DNA of 35,208 bases from Candidatus Electrothrix aarhusensis (GCA_004028505.1 MTKO01000093.1:1-35208); one strand, 5' to 3'; shown: positions 14,699 through 24,889, counted from the stretch's first letter. The notes: generated from the letters alone by a model not told the origin. Program-made: numbers and translations.

Positions 14699-17600
14699 AT
14701 GAAAAAAATGAAGATGAAATCTTCAGGAATAGGGTGGGGGCTGCGAGGCAAGCTGGTTATGCTGCTGCTGCTCGTTGGTCTTATTCCATTCCTTGCCAAC
14801 GCTATTATTGATCAGATGCAGGCGGCAAGCGCTTTGACGGATCGTGCTCAAGCTCAGCTGGAGTCTATTCGAGAGATTAAAAAAAATCAGGTTGCCGCCT
14901 TTGTTAAGGAGCGTTCAAGTGATACCGAGGTTTTGGCACAGATTGTTCAGTCGCTTCGTCGAGATGCTATTTCCAAACTGAAAGCTATTGAGGGAACAAA
15001 AATTTCGGCGATTCAGCGTTATTTTGGAAAACGCGAGGCAGACGTTACTGTGGCATCTCGAAGCTTGACAACGGTTAATGCTGTTCAGGAATTTGCTGAG
15101 GCCATGCGCGAGGAGGGCGGTAAAATCGGCGGTAGCCTCTGGAACGGCTATAAAGAAAAATATGATCCGTGGTTTTCCGGCTATCGGGAAGAGCATGGTT
15201 ATTACGATATCTTTCTGATTTCTGTGGAAGGTGATGTTGTCTATACTGCTGCCCGGGAATCCGACCTCGGGCAGAATCTTGTGAACGGAGGGTTGCGGGA
15301 TTCCGGTTTAGGAAGACTTTACTCCAAAGTACTCAAAGATCAAAAGACGCTGATTGAAGATTACAGTGCGTATGGGCCTTCTGGCAACAAACAGAGCATT
15401 TTTGTCGGTGCCCCTATCCGGGATGGCGACAGGATAGTTGGGATCATGGCGATGCAGATTTCAACAACGGAGATTAACAAAATCGTTCAGGAGCGTGAAG
15501 GTCTGGCTCCTTCATTTGAGTCCTTTCTGGTCGGTGATGCAGATAATCCGAAAATCCATTCTGATCGTGTGGTCAAAGAGGGTAAGATCGGTGACCCGTA
15601 TTCCGATATTGATTCTACTGCTGTATTGGCCGGGAAATCGGGAACCATTTATAAAGTCGGCCCGACAGGTCTCTTTGAGCTGTCTACTTATGCGCCAGTT
15701 CCGATACCAGGGTTGCAATGGGGTATGCTGACCACAGGAGCGCTGACCGATGTTGTTGTGCCCAAGGCGGAAGGCGAAGCGGATGATCTGTTGAAGCAGT
15801 ACCAGAAAGCATACGGATATTATGATATTTTTCTCTTTGATCCGAATGGTTACTGTTTTTATTCCGCTGAAAAAGAGGCGGATTTTCAAACCAATATGGT
15901 CACCGGCAAGTACAGCAACACCAACCTCGGGCGTTTGGTCTCCAAGGTAATGAGCAGCAAGAAAACCGCGATGGTTGATTATGAGCGCTATTCACCATCA
16001 GGAAATGCTCCGGCATCGTTTCTTGCATCTCCTATTATCGAGAGAGGCGAGCTTGTCGCAATAGTGGCGATCCAAATTTCGGATAAGGATGTTCAGGAAA
16101 TTCTGAACGAAACAACTGGTCTGGGAAGCACCGGTGAGACCTTTCTGGTAGGTTACTCGGATTTTGTTCCCCGCTCCGATTCTCGTAAAGGACTCACCCT
16201 GCTGCAGGAAAAACCTCTAAAAACTGAGTTGATCGATGCAACCTCTGAAACAGGACAGGCGCAGTTCCGACGTGCTCCTGACTACGTAGGCGATGAAATT
16301 TTCGGTGCGGCTGTTCCTGTAAACCTGAAAAAAGAGTTGGGAACAGACTTCGACTGGATTCTGATCGCTAAGATCGACGTTAAAGAAGCGTTGTTGGCTG
16401 TTACGCAGATTCGTAACCGTGCTATCGGGTTTGGTTTCGCCCTTATCGTTGTTGTGGCGCTCATTGCTTGGTTTATCGGTGGAGCTTTTGCCTCTCCTAT
16501 TGTTGCTATTGCAGACGTTGTTCGTCAGGTTGCTGCGGATCGTGACCTGACCCTGTCTGTTCCGGTCACATCTCAAGATGAGGTCGGTCATATGGCTGAA
16601 GAGTTCAACACCATGCTGCTTGAGTTGAACGCAGCGTTCTCTGAGGTTCAGACGGTATCCCAGGCTGTTGCCGCGAATGCTGAGGACGTGTCTGGTCGTG
16701 CTTCTGCTAACAGAGACCGTGCCCAAGTCGAGGCCCAGCAGTCTGAGAAAACAAGAGAGCTGCTCCAGACAATGGGTCAGACAGCTGGTCAGGTTGCTGA
16801 TGGTGCCAAGGCGCAGCAGGTTAGTGCGCAGAGATCTCAGCAAACCATTGCTGAGTTGCTCCAATCAATGGATACTGTGAGTGACGCTGTTATCAAGCAG
16901 TCTGAAGAAGCTGAAACAGCTACTGATCGTGTGGGTGCGATGGGTGAAACTGGTGCCCTTGTTGTGGCCACATCCAATCAGCAGGGTCAAAAGGTTATGC
17001 AGATGACTGCATCCATGAACGAGATCACTGCTGCCGTACAAAACATGGGCCAGGCAGTAGACGCTGCTACCCAGCAGGGTCAAGAAGCTCTTGAGGCTGC
17101 TCATGACGGTAGAACGGCTGTTGATAACACGGTTGCCGGTATGCGGGCTATTGCGGAATCCTCTGGACAGATCTCAGAAATCATCGGCGTTATTACAGAA
17201 ATCGCCGAGCAAACAAACTTGCTGGCTCTGAACGCTGCCATTGAGGCTGCCCGTGCCGGTGCGCATGGTAAGGGTTTTGCGGTTGTTGCTGACGAGGTTG
17301 GTAAACTGGCTCAGCGTTCATCTGAAGCTGCTAAGGAAATTACCCAGCTGATTAAAGATTCTACTGCCAGTGTTGAGGCAGGAACAAAGTACTCTGAAGA
17401 ATTGCAGAGTGCTCTTTCTAAGATTGACGCTAGTGGTCGTAACAACATGCGTTCCATTGAGGAAATTGCAGCGGTTGCTCAGGTTGTTGAAGGTGATATC
17501 CAGAACGTCCAAACCCTTGTTCAGGAGCTGAACAGGATGGCGGAAGAAATCTCCAAAATGGCTGGTGAGCAGGGTTCTCGTCGTCAGGCAGCTGAGACAG

Positions 17601-17896
17601 CACTGTCTTCTATGGTTCAGCAGTCTCAGATCATTAGCGCACTGGTATCTGAAGCGAGTGCCGGTTCGAGTTCCATTGACTCTGAGATGCGCGAGATTGT
17701 GGGACGTACCGAGCAGTTGAGTGAACTGGTTGCTGCTCAGGGTGAGCGTTCCCAGAATGCGGTTAGGATTGCCCAGCAGTCCTTTGAAGGTGCGCAGAAA
17801 ACAGTTGAGGGCGCTGGTGTGGTTGTGTCCATTACCGATGAGTTGCGGGCTGCTTCTGATAGACTGCGCCATCAGGTTGAGCAGTTTAAGCTGTAA
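14699..17896 (+). CDS. Methyl-accepting chemotaxis protein with duplicated Cache-like sensor domains
   Basis: This transmembrane chemoreceptor has 1065 residues, much longer than the roughly 550 of typical receptors. Membrane helix 1 is at about 18-37 ([18 protein letters not shown]). Two periplasmic Cache/PDC-like modules follow and clearly repeat each other: about 160-280 ([34 protein letters not shown]) and 369-495 ([34 protein letters not shown]). Membrane helix 2 is at about 573-596, followed by HAMP (about 600-652). A long cytoplasmic coiled coil ends in the conserved signalling tip ([21 protein letters not shown], then [16 protein letters not shown]). There is no C-terminal NWETF-like tether for CheR/CheB. 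It is followed by a hairpin and cheW, so it belongs to the same unit. Confidence 0.95.
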   Translation: MKKMKMKSSGIGWGLRGKLVMLLLLVGLIPFLANAIIDQMQAASALTDRAQAQLESIREIKKNQVAAFVKERSSDTEVLAQIVQSLRRDAISKLKAIEGTKISAIQRYFGKREADVTVASRSLTTVNAVQEFAEAMREEGGKIGGSLWNGYKEKYDPWFSGYREEHGYYDIFLISVEGDVVYTAARESDLGQNLVNGGLRDSGLGRLYSKVLKDQKTLIEDYSAYGPSGNKQSIFVGAPIRDGDRIVGIMAMQISTTEINKIVQEREGLAPSFESFLVGDADNPKIHSDRVVKEGKIGDPYSDIDSTAVLAGKSGTIYKVGPTGLFELSTYAPVPIPGLQWGMLTTGALTDVVVPKAEGEADDLLKQYQKAYGYYDIFLFDPNGYCFYSAEKEADFQTNMVTGKYSNTNLGRLVSKVMSSKKTAMVDYERYSPSGNAPASFLASPIIERGELVAIVAIQISDKDVQEILNETTGLGSTGETFLVGYSDFVPRSDSRKGLTLLQEKPLKTELIDATSETGQAQFRRAPDYVGDEIFGAAVPVNLKKELGTDFDWILIAKIDVKEALLAVTQIRNRAIGFGFALIVVVALIAWFIGGAFASPIVAIADVVRQVAADRDLTLSVPVTSQDEVGHMAEEFNTMLLELNAAFSEVQTVSQAVAANAEDVSGRASANRDRAQVEAQQSEKTRELLQTMGQTAGQVADGAKAQQVSAQRSQQTIAELLQSMDTVSDAVIKQSEEAETATDRVGAMGETGALVVATSNQQGQKVMQMTASMNEITAAVQNMGQAVDAATQQGQEALEAAHDGRTAVDNTVAGMRAIAESSGQISEIIGVITEIAEQTNLLALNAAIEAARAGAHGKGFAVVADEVGKLAQRSSEAAKEITQLIKDSTASVEAGTKYSEELQSALSKIDASGRNNMRSIEEIAAVAQVVEGDIQNVQTLVQELNRMAEEISKMAGEQGSRRQAAETALSSMVQQSQIISALVSEASAGSSSIDSEMREIVGRTEQLSELVAAQGERSQNAVRIAQQSFEGAQKTVEGAGVVVSITDELRAASDRLRHQVEQFKL

Positions 17897-17940
17897 GTTC
17901 ATCCTTTGTCTGTTTTTTCTCGTATTCTCTGTCGCTGTAT

Positions 17941-17988
17941 CGCTCTTCGTCCCCTTTATTGGGGACGTAGAGCGGTATATTTTTCTTT
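17941..17988 (+). terminator. Strong hairpin between the chemoreceptor gene and cheW
   Basis: A 14-bp stem with one mismatch (17941-17954 pairing with 17961-17974) has the loop TTTATT. It is followed by GTATATTTTTCTTT. It resembles an intrinsic terminator. Because the downstream che genes continue on the same strand, it may lower their expression relative to the receptor rather than end the operon completely. Confidence 0.55.
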
Positions 17989-18086
17989 GCTGGACGATGA
18001 AAACGGGACTGGAAATCATAAAATTTGCAACGGCCCGTAAGGACGAGCGTCTGTTGAGCAGTTAATCGTAATAAAGGAGAAGATAC

Positions 18087-18599
18087 ATGGCTGATACTTT
18101 TGCAGCCGATAAAAAGACCGATCAGGAAGAAAAAGAACAGCTTATGCAGCTGGTCGGTTTTACCATTGGCAATGAACAATTTGGAGTAGATATTCTCATG
18201 GTACAGGAGATTATTCGTTCAGCTCCTATTACATCTGTACCGAATTCACCCGAATTTATTGAAGGTGTTATTAATCTGCGCGGTAATATTATTCCTGTTA
18301 TCGAGTTGAGGAAGCGACTCAATCTGTTTCAGCTGGGTAGTTCTTCCAAGGAATCTTGGATATTGATTCTGGATATTAACGGCAGGGTGACTGGATTCAT
18401 AGTGGATTCTGTAACCAGGGTACTGAAAATTTTGGAAAGTACTATTGAGCCTCCGCCGGAAGTTGTTGTGGCTGGGCTTGCCAATCAATATATCCGAGGC
18501 GTCTGCGATATCGGTGAAGGCCTGCTTATCATGCTTGATTTTAACCGTATTCTTCTTGCAGATGAACTAAAGCTGCTTAAGGCAATAGAGGGAGAATAA
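18087..18599 (+). CDS. cheW: Chemotaxis coupling protein CheW
   Basis: This 170-residue CheW-fold protein links chemoreceptors to the CheA kinase. Typical text is QLVGFTIGNEQFGVDILMVQEIIR, then the PNSPEFIEGVINLRGNIIPV signature that contains the receptor/CheA interface Arg, then VTGFIVDSVTRVLKI and IRGVCDIGEGLLIMLD. The N-terminal 20 residues are charged and dispensable-looking. An AAAGGAGAAG ribosome site precedes ATG 18087. A cheY-like gene follows 4 bp after the stop, so the two are co-translated. Confidence 0.95.
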   Translation: MADTFAADKKTDQEEKEQLMQLVGFTIGNEQFGVDILMVQEIIRSAPITSVPNSPEFIEGVINLRGNIIPVIELRKRLNLFQLGSSSKESWILILDINGRVTGFIVDSVTRVLKILESTIEPPPEVVVAGLANQYIRGVCDIGEGLLIMLDFNRILLADELKLLKAIEGE

Positions 18600-18603
18600 C
18601 CAG

Positions 18604-18969
18604 ATGAGTAAGCGAGTCTTGATAGTCGATGATTCATCTATGATGCGTAAGATGATCGCGAAATTATTGCAGCCGCCGGGCCATATTGTGGTGGGGCAGG
18701 CGAAAAATGGACTGGAAGCTATTGAGCTGTATAAGTCCCTGAAGCCTGATATCGTTACGATGGATATCACCATGCGTGAAATGGACGGTCTTGCTGCTGC
18801 TGAGGAGATTTTACGGTGTGATAGCTCCGCACATATCATCTTCCTTTCAAATCTTGATGAAGATATATATCGGGCTGAGGTTGAGCGGCTCGGAGCACGG
18901 GGCTTTGCCAGTAAACACAAGGCCAGAGAAATTCTTGATATGATAGAAAAATCAGAAGAAGACGAGTAG
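18604..18969 (+). CDS. cheY: CheY-like single-domain response regulator
   Basis: This 121-residue stand-alone receiver domain keeps all phosphorylation residues: the acidic pair in VLIVDDSSMM, the phospho-acceptor in PDIVTMDITM, a Ser in the switch position (IIFLSNLD), and the Lys in GFASKHK. The usual MPxMDG loop reads MREMDG. It is expected to take phosphate from the CheA encoded at 19978. The region around the switch Tyr of flagellar CheY is not conserved, and no flagellar genes are near, so the target may not be a flagellar motor. A GAGGGAGA ribosome site lies in the end of cheW. Confidence 0.92.
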   Translation: MSKRVLIVDDSSMMRKMIAKLLQPPGHIVVGQAKNGLEAIELYKSLKPDIVTMDITMREMDGLAAAEEILRCDSSAHIIFLSNLDEDIYRAEVERLGARGFASKHKAREILDMIEKSEEDE

Positions 18970-19125
18970 GTTGATGATAGCCGGGGCAGAAAGTGTACCG
19001 ACATCTATCTTTACTGTATTCAGTTCATGGCTCATAGAGAAGAATACTTTTGCTTAGAGCTCACGTTGAACATGGGGAGACTTGAATATCATTATACATG
19101 CAACGCCTCATGATCTTGGAGAAAA

Positions 19126-19829
19126 TTGCGGGCAGTTTGGTGGGAGACGGTTTTAGCTGTTCGTCATAAAGTTCATCTTAAAACGGATTTGTCGCCTATG
19201 TCTACTTTGTTAAAGGCAGCAAACGATGTGAGTTTGAAGAAAAAGGCACAGCTTTTTTTTGTACTCAATTTTTTGCTGACCATGATTGCAGCAGCAGGCC
19301 TTCTCTATGTATTTGTCAAACACAGTAGCGAGACGTCAAGAGTTATTCATGCCTCATTATGCGTTACCCTGTTTTTTTTGTTGAGTGTTCAAATTGCCGC
19401 CATGATCTATTTCAAAAGCAATATTGTAAAACCCCTGGCTGAAATGCAGGCGGCAAGTAGACTCATGGCAGAAGGCCATCTTGAAACATTGAATTATATG
19501 AAAAGGGCGGATGAGATCGGCTCTCTCGGCGAGAATATTAATGACTTGGCTGTAAACATGCAAGAAGTTTTACTTTTTGTATGGAATCATAGTCAGCTAA
19601 GTGAGATTTGCTGGAAAATATTGCCAATGATTTGAATTTTTCATTGGAAACGGAGAAATCCGCCGGTTCCAGAATAGAGAATGGTCTACAAAAAGATATC
19701 AGCAAAATGCACCGAAATAATGAGGACCTTAAAGCTATTGTCATGTCGTTTAGTTATTTTGAAATTAAGCTGGAAGATGAGAAAATGGTTTCTGATTACC
19801 AGCAGGAGTCCGGAGTAACAGCCTCCTGA
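19126..19829 (+). pseudogene. HAMP-domain membrane protein, single-base frameshift
   Basis: The first frame (TTG 19126 with GGAG upstream, or ATG 19198) encodes two membrane helices (about 40-65 and 75-97) and a HAMP-like segment (IVKPLAEMQAASRLMAEGHL, then DEIGSLGENINDLAVNMQEV). It stops prematurely at 19635. A second frame picks up at 19608 with LLENIANDLNFSLETEKSAG and runs to 19829. Adding one base near 19601-19608 would join them into a protein of about 234 residues with the pattern of HAMP proteins that carry no kinase or methyl-accepting output. A related intact gene lies at 28951. Location between cheY and cheA suggests an accessory membrane input. The frameshift could be real decay or a base-calling error. 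Confidence 0.65.
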
Positions 19830-19977
19830 ACTGAAAAAAGTATTTGGAGCTGACCAGCTATAAATGAGGCAGAGAGGTACGGGAAACTGAGCTGGTCAAG
19901 CAGGGGAAGGAAGGCGCCGGATAGTTGCAAACGTGTCCTGAATATAAGAATAATCAGATAGTTACAAGGTGGAGAAT

Positions 19978-22900
19978 ATGATAGACTCATCAATGTTACC
20001 GGATTTTATTGTTGAGGCGGCAGAACATCTTGAAGAGATGGAAAGCAGTCTTCTCCGGCTTGAACAGGATTATGAAGACAAAGAGGTCTTGGATGAAATC
20101 TTTCGTTCCATTCACACAATAAAAGGGGCTGCTCAGTTTGTCGGTATTGAACGGGTCTCGGAATTGTCTCATAAACTGGAAAATTTGCTTGATCTTATTC
20201 GCAGGCACGAGATGACGCTGAACACAGCGATTACGGATTTGCTGATTGCTGGTAAAGATCGATTGACACTTTTGGTTGATGAGCTTGAACGCACTCAGGT
20301 TGAGGAAACCGAAGTAGCCGACCTCGTGGAGCAGGTACGGAAAGTTGTTGAAGGTGATGTTGATGCGGGTGAAAATGAGGCAGCAGCAGACATTGCCTCT
20401 GCTGAAGATGAGCTGCATCTGCATCACGAAGAGTCCGATGAGGGGCGCTCGGGCCTTCTTACTGAAGAAAATATGTCCGATGAATATGATGAGGAACTCT
20501 ACAATATTTTTCTTCAGCAGCTGAAAGAAAACATACCCTTTCTTTACGCCCAGACAGTTGAACTGTCAATTTCTGTGGACAAGCAGGATGTACTGTATCG
20601 CTGTAGCGATTCAATCAAGAGTCTCAAGTCCTCTGCCAACTATATGGGGTATGAAAAGCTTACTCAGCATTACTCCAACTGGCAGCATGCTATCGAGAAT
20701 GCGGTTGAGCAGCTTTCAAGCGGTAAAATGCCCAACCTGACTTTTATGCAGGATTATTTGGACGAGATTATACGGTCTTTTCCTCAAGCGATGGAAGGCT
20801 ATTCGCAGGATGATGCGGGCGCACTTGCCGAGAACTCTGGAGAAGATCAACATGATTCTGCATCCATTGATTCGGCGTTGAATTCTATTTTTGCCGATGA
20901 TGAGCCAGCAGCCGCTTCAGATAGTCCAGTTGATATTAATGAGGACTTAAGTGGAGACAGATCTGCCCAGGAAAAAGGAGAAACGCAGGGTATTGATCTT
21001 GATCGGGCATTAGACTCCATATTTTCCGACGAGCATTCCGGTATTGCTGAAACAGAGGAAGAGAGTGCAAGTGTTCTTAGCTTTGATAGTGAGAGTTTAA
21101 GCGAGAATGTATCCTTGGTTGCTGCAATAGATGGTGTTTCGTTTCAGGATGAGGCTGGTGGGGTTGATACGGTTCCTCTTGAGTATGAGCTTTCCGATGA
21201 CGAGTATGATGAAGAGCTTATCTCTATTTTCTTGAAGAAACTCAAGACTGATATTCAATATATTCAAGCTCGGATTGCTGAATACACTGCAAGCGGTGAC
21301 AAGAGAACAATACTTGAGAACTGTCACGATGCTATCGGTCGCCTTGCATCATCAGCGAATTATATGGAGTATATCAGCCTGACGGAGTTTTGCGAGACAT
21401 GGCAAAGTGTTGTAGATGGCTACCTCGCTGATATCGATGCAGGTGTGGCCTCTGATATCGCTGCCGGCTTACAGGAATTTGTTGACAAGGTTATCGGTGT
21501 ATATCCCCAGATTATAGAGGATGGTCAACAGGAAAAGCTTGAAGCTTTTTCCGATGATGTTGATGAGCACGAAAAAAACGATGATATGTTTTTCGCTTCA
21601 GATGAGATATTTGCTGATTCTGAAAGCTCTCTAAGAGGAAGTGAGACCTCTGAGACCAAAGAGGAAAAAAGAACAGCTGATGAAGTGAAATTTGAAAAAA
21701 ACATTGATGAAAAATCAACAGCCCATGCTGAGCACGAAGATGAGGATAACGGCGTTGAAGATAAGGCACTTTTTGATAAGCTGAGTAGCGCGTTGGATGT
21801 GTCTGAATATGCGGCCGGTGTATCGAGGGATTCCATCGACAGTGTTATAGAAGAAATTATGGAAGCTCCGGGGCTGGAAGACGAGCATATCGAAAAGATA
21901 CAAGCGGAAGCGAATCAGGGGATGACCACGCCTGATATTTTCTCTGAAACGACGAACAGTGAGCGGGGTCAGAGCTCAGGCGCTCATTTATTGGACAAGG
22001 TTGTGGCTTCAGAGATTGAAGTCGCATCTTTTGAAGATAAAACAGGTCAAACGGATGAAACCAAAACCGACGATTCTGATTCTGATTTTGATGTTCAGGA
22101 GGAACCTGTAACGGAGAATGCAGCACCAGAAGGGGATGGTGTAGATGTTTCTGCTGAGAACGAGGCGGATTTTGGGCAATTTGAGACTCTTGAACAGAAG
22201 GTATCGCGGGAGGAAAGGGAGCAGACGCCGGTCAAGCAAGCAGCTGTTCGGAGCAGTATCAGGGTTGATGCGGAAAAAATTGATTATCTGATGAATCAGG
22301 TCGGAGAGCTGGTTGTAAGCAGGGCATATTTTGCTCAGCTTGTGAACGAGATGAGAGGTTTAGAACAGTTACTTCACGAATCTTCCGGGATTGCTAAGAG
22401 TCAACTGAAGCCGCTTCATGAGTTTGCTTTCCGTTTGAGCGAGGCCGGTGTTCATCTCGGTCGAGTGTCCAACGAACTTCAGGAAGGTGTGATGAAGGTC
22501 AGGATGCTGCCGATTGACCAGCTTTTTAAACGCTATCCCCGTTTGGTGCGAGATTTAATCCATAAAACGAATAAGGATGTCAAGCTGATCACCAAGGGTG
22601 AGGAGACCGAGCTTGACAAGATGGTCATTGTATCCATCTCAGACCCTTTGATTCATATCATCAGAAATTCAGTTGATCATGGCATCGAAACTGAAGAGGA
22701 ACGTCTGCGGGCAGGAAAACCGGCTCAGGGTTCACTGGTCCTGGAAGCTTTTCATGAGAGTGACCATATTGTTTTAGAGATCACCGATGACGGCAGGGGA
22801 ATTGATACAAAACGGATCCAGGCAAAGGCTTTGGAAAAAGGCCTTGTTAGAAAGGAAGAGCTGGAGCGGATGTCTGATCAGGACTTGACGCGCCTGATTA

Positions 22901-23556
22901 TGCTGCCCGGTTTCAGCACCGCAGAAAAAGCAACCAAGACCTCGGGACGAGGTGTTGGAATGGACGTGGTCAAGAAAAATATCGAGAAGCTGAATGGTAC
23001 TGTTGAAATTGTTTCCGAGAAGGGAAAGGGAACAAGGCTTCGCATCAAGATTCCTCTGACTATGGCTATTATTCAGGCTTTGATGGTGCGGGTCGGCCTG
23101 GAAAAATTCACCATTCCTCTAACCACGGTCGAGGAAACGCTGAGGGTCTTCCGACATGAGATTTCTGAGATAGAAGGTGTTGATGTTATTCATCTTCGTG
23201 AAAGTACTATGCCTATTTTTCAGCTTGCCAAAATTTATGATATTGACCGTCAAGGGCAGGATGAAGAAAAGATGTTTGTCGTTGTGGTGAGCACCGGAAC
23301 CCAGGAGTTGGGCTTAGTTGTTGATGAACTTCTTGGACAGGAAGAGGTGGTTATTAAACCACTTGCTGACTATTTAAGAGTTGAAAGTGGTTTCGGCGGA
23401 GCAACGATTTTGGGTGACGGCGGTATTTCACTTATTTTGGATATTCCTGAGTTAGTAAAAATAGCAAAGGAAAATCAAGTTGTCAGGCAGGAGCAACGTT
23501 CGATGAGTTTTAAGCGAAAAAAAGGCCGTGCTGTGGAGACGCAGACGGTTCATTAA
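19978..23556 (+). CDS. cheA: CheA histidine kinase, giant form with two degenerate HPt-like domains
   Basis: This chemotaxis sensor kinase has 1192 residues; typical CheA has about 650. Residues 1-125 are the phospho-transfer domain with His46 in RSIHTIKGAAQFVG. Residues about 166-270 and 404-505 are two similar HPt-like repeats starting DEYDEEL. The His position is Lys214 (DSIKSLKSSANYM) in one and Gly454 (DAIGRLASSANYM) in the other. Long acidic, low-complexity linkers surround them and contain a repeated SID-ALNSIF / LDRALDSIF motif. No standard P2 domain was recognised. From residue 761 comes the kinase core: dimerisation helices (DAEKIDYLMNQVGELVVSR), N-box (HIIRNSVDHGIE), ATP-lid motifs (DDGRGID, SGRGVGMDVV), and a C-terminal CheW-like domain. 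ATG 19978 is preceded by GGTGGAG. It should phosphorylate CheY and the CheB-like receivers nearby. Confidence 0.95.
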   Translation: MIDSSMLPDFIVEAAEHLEEMESSLLRLEQDYEDKEVLDEIFRSIHTIKGAAQFVGIERVSELSHKLENLLDLIRRHEMTLNTAITDLLIAGKDRLTLLVDELERTQVEETEVADLVEQVRKVVEGDVDAGENEAAADIASAEDELHLHHEESDEGRSGLLTEENMSDEYDEELYNIFLQQLKENIPFLYAQTVELSISVDKQDVLYRCSDSIKSLKSSANYMGYEKLTQHYSNWQHAIENAVEQLSSGKMPNLTFMQDYLDEIIRSFPQAMEGYSQDDAGALAENSGEDQHDSASIDSALNSIFADDEPAAASDSPVDINEDLSGDRSAQEKGETQGIDLDRALDSIFSDEHSGIAETEEESASVLSFDSESLSENVSLVAAIDGVSFQDEAGGVDTVPLEYELSDDEYDEELISIFLKKLKTDIQYIQARIAEYTASGDKRTILENCHDAIGRLASSANYMEYISLTEFCETWQSVVDGYLADIDAGVASDIAAGLQEFVDKVIGVYPQIIEDGQQEKLEAFSDDVDEHEKNDDMFFASDEIFADSESSLRGSETSETKEEKRTADEVKFEKNIDEKSTAHAEHEDEDNGVEDKALFDKLSSALDVSEYAAGVSRDSIDSVIEEIMEAPGLEDEHIEKIQAEANQGMTTPDIFSETTNSERGQSSGAHLLDKVVASEIEVASFEDKTGQTDETKTDDSDSDFDVQEEPVTENAAPEGDGVDVSAENEADFGQFETLEQKVSREEREQTPVKQAAVRSSIRVDAEKIDYLMNQVGELVVSRAYFAQLVNEMRGLEQLLHESSGIAKSQLKPLHEFAFRLSEAGVHLGRVSNELQEGVMKVRMLPIDQLFKRYPRLVRDLIHKTNKDVKLITKGEETELDKMVIVSISDPLIHIIRNSVDHGIETEEERLRAGKPAQGSLVLEAFHESDHIVLEITDDGRGIDTKRIQAKALEKGLVRKEELERMSDQDLTRLIMLPGFSTAEKATKTSGRGVGMDVVKKNIEKLNGTVEIVSEKGKGTRLRIKIPLTMAIIQALMVRVGLEKFTIPLTTVEETLRVFRHEISEIEGVDVIHLRESTMPIFQLAKIYDIDRQGQDEEKMFVVVVSTGTQELGLVVDELLGQEEVVIKPLADYLRVESGFGGATILGDGGISLILDIPELVKIAKENQVVRQEQRSMSFKRKKGRAVETQTVH

Positions 23557-23658
23557 GCTTTCTGCCAAGAAGGTCGAGAAAGATCAGAACCGAATAAAAA
23601 CGGCAGCGGAATAATATTGTTACGTGTCGAATTCCTGAATGAGGGGGGAAGCTGCGGA

Positions 23659-24693
23659 ATGGGTAAAAAACTTAAGGTTCTTGTCGTTGATGATGCAACC
23701 TTTATGACCAAGGCGATCAGTGACCTGCTGGAGTCGGATACTGATATAGAAGTGGTCGGCGTTGCGAATAATGGTCTAGAAGGTCTTGAAAAGATAAAAG
23801 AACTCCAGCCGGATGTTGTTACTTTAGATATAGATATGCCGGTTATGGACGGGCTGCAGGCTGTCCGCCACATTATGATTGAGTCTCCGGTTCCTATTGT
23901 TGTTCTCAGTTCGTTGTTCAGTGATGGTTCAATCACGTTTGAGGCTTTACGGCTCGGGGTTGTTGATTTTGTAGCAAAACCCTCAGGTGCAATATCAAGT
24001 GATATTCATACAGCTAAGCAGCATATTGTTGATCGTATCAAGCTTGCTTCAGCTGTTAATTTTCAGAATATACGCCGAGTTCGGATTAATAAACAAAAAA
24101 AGAAGGAAGGTCTTGCCGACTTATACGGGTTCCACCCTCTTGATTATATTATTGCCATAGGAACTTCACTGACCGGACCCAATACCTTTATACGTTTGAT
24201 GACTAGGCTTAATGCTGGCCTTCCTGCCGCCGCTGTTATTCTTTTGGAAATTTCTCCTAAGATACTTGCTGCCTTTGCTGAAAAATTCAATGAATTTGTC
24301 CTCTGGAAAATACAAGTGGCTCGCCAGGGAACAGTCTTAGAGCAAGGTGTTTGCTATATTCAATCAAATATGGCTTCATTGACTGTTGGGCTGAACGAAA
24401 ACGGAGATCCTTGTTTTCAGCTTGGTGATCGAGTTGAGAATCCATTGAATACCTTTTTTCGATCAGCAGCAGAAGTCTTCAGAGAAAACACTGTCGGGGT
24501 GTTGCTCACAGGATACGGAGATGACGGATCAGACGGATTTGCCGCAATTCAGGAGAAATCTGGTAAGACCATAGCACAGAGCGTCGAGAGCTGCGTTTAT
24601 CCCAACCTGACTGATATTGCAATTAAACGAAATAAAGTGGATTTGGTTGTTGAAGAAGCGAAGCTTGCTGAGGCGATTGAATCTGTTATTTGA
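23659..24693 (+). CDS. CheB-like response regulator with altered esterase triad
   Basis: This 344-residue REC-CheB protein follows cheA. The receiver (1-120) is intact: VVDDATFM, Asp57 in TLDIDMPVMDG, Ser84, Lys107 in VAKPSG. In the methylesterase-fold domain (about 160-344) the nucleophile is present (Ser170 in IAIGTSLTGP) and so is the Asp (Asp289 in TGYGDDG). The catalytic His of QHMPPGF is replaced: the aligned segment reads LEISPKI, with Glu197 at the His position. Normal methylesterase activity is therefore unlikely, although a Ser-Glu arrangement cannot be excluded. ATG 23659 is chosen because GAGGGGGGA lies just upstream; the frame is open back to 23617. It would usually be named cheB, and the symbol is left blank because function is in doubt. 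Confidence 0.9.
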   Translation: MGKKLKVLVVDDATFMTKAISDLLESDTDIEVVGVANNGLEGLEKIKELQPDVVTLDIDMPVMDGLQAVRHIMIESPVPIVVLSSLFSDGSITFEALRLGVVDFVAKPSGAISSDIHTAKQHIVDRIKLASAVNFQNIRRVRINKQKKKEGLADLYGFHPLDYIIAIGTSLTGPNTFIRLMTRLNAGLPAAAVILLEISPKILAAFAEKFNEFVLWKIQVARQGTVLEQGVCYIQSNMASLTVGLNENGDPCFQLGDRVENPLNTFFRSAAEVFRENTVGVLLTGYGDDGSDGFAAIQEKSGKTIAQSVESCVYPNLTDIAIKRNKVDLVVEEAKLAEAIESVI

Positions 24694-24889
24694 TAGCAAT
24701 ATTTTTACAAAAGTAAAGAAAGATCCATACAGCTCATAAGAATAATTTTCAAGATAGAGGCAGCAGCGAGCAGATACCTGATGAAGATCGTGAAGGAAGA
24801 AGAGGAGGCTTTGCTGTCCTGTGTAAGAAGAAGAAACACAGAGATTGATTGAAAAGATATAAATATTCTATATATTAGGGAAGTACACT

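Noticed and set aside
14596..14811. 71-codon frame with an AGGAGG site in the receptor leader
   Set aside because: It overlaps the receptor start out of frame and is Arg/Tyr-rich with no recognisable fold; the ribosome site is probably coincidental.
16217..18019. Long antisense frames opposite the chemoreceptor gene (16217-16864 and 17318-18019, minus)
   Set aside because: They are Leu/Ser/Asn/Arg-rich shadow frames created by the codon bias of the receptor's coiled coil; no domain or ribosome site.
23617..23658. Upstream extension of the second CheB-like protein
   Set aside because: The strong ribosome site and the REC start (MGKKLKVLVVDD) place the start at 23659.
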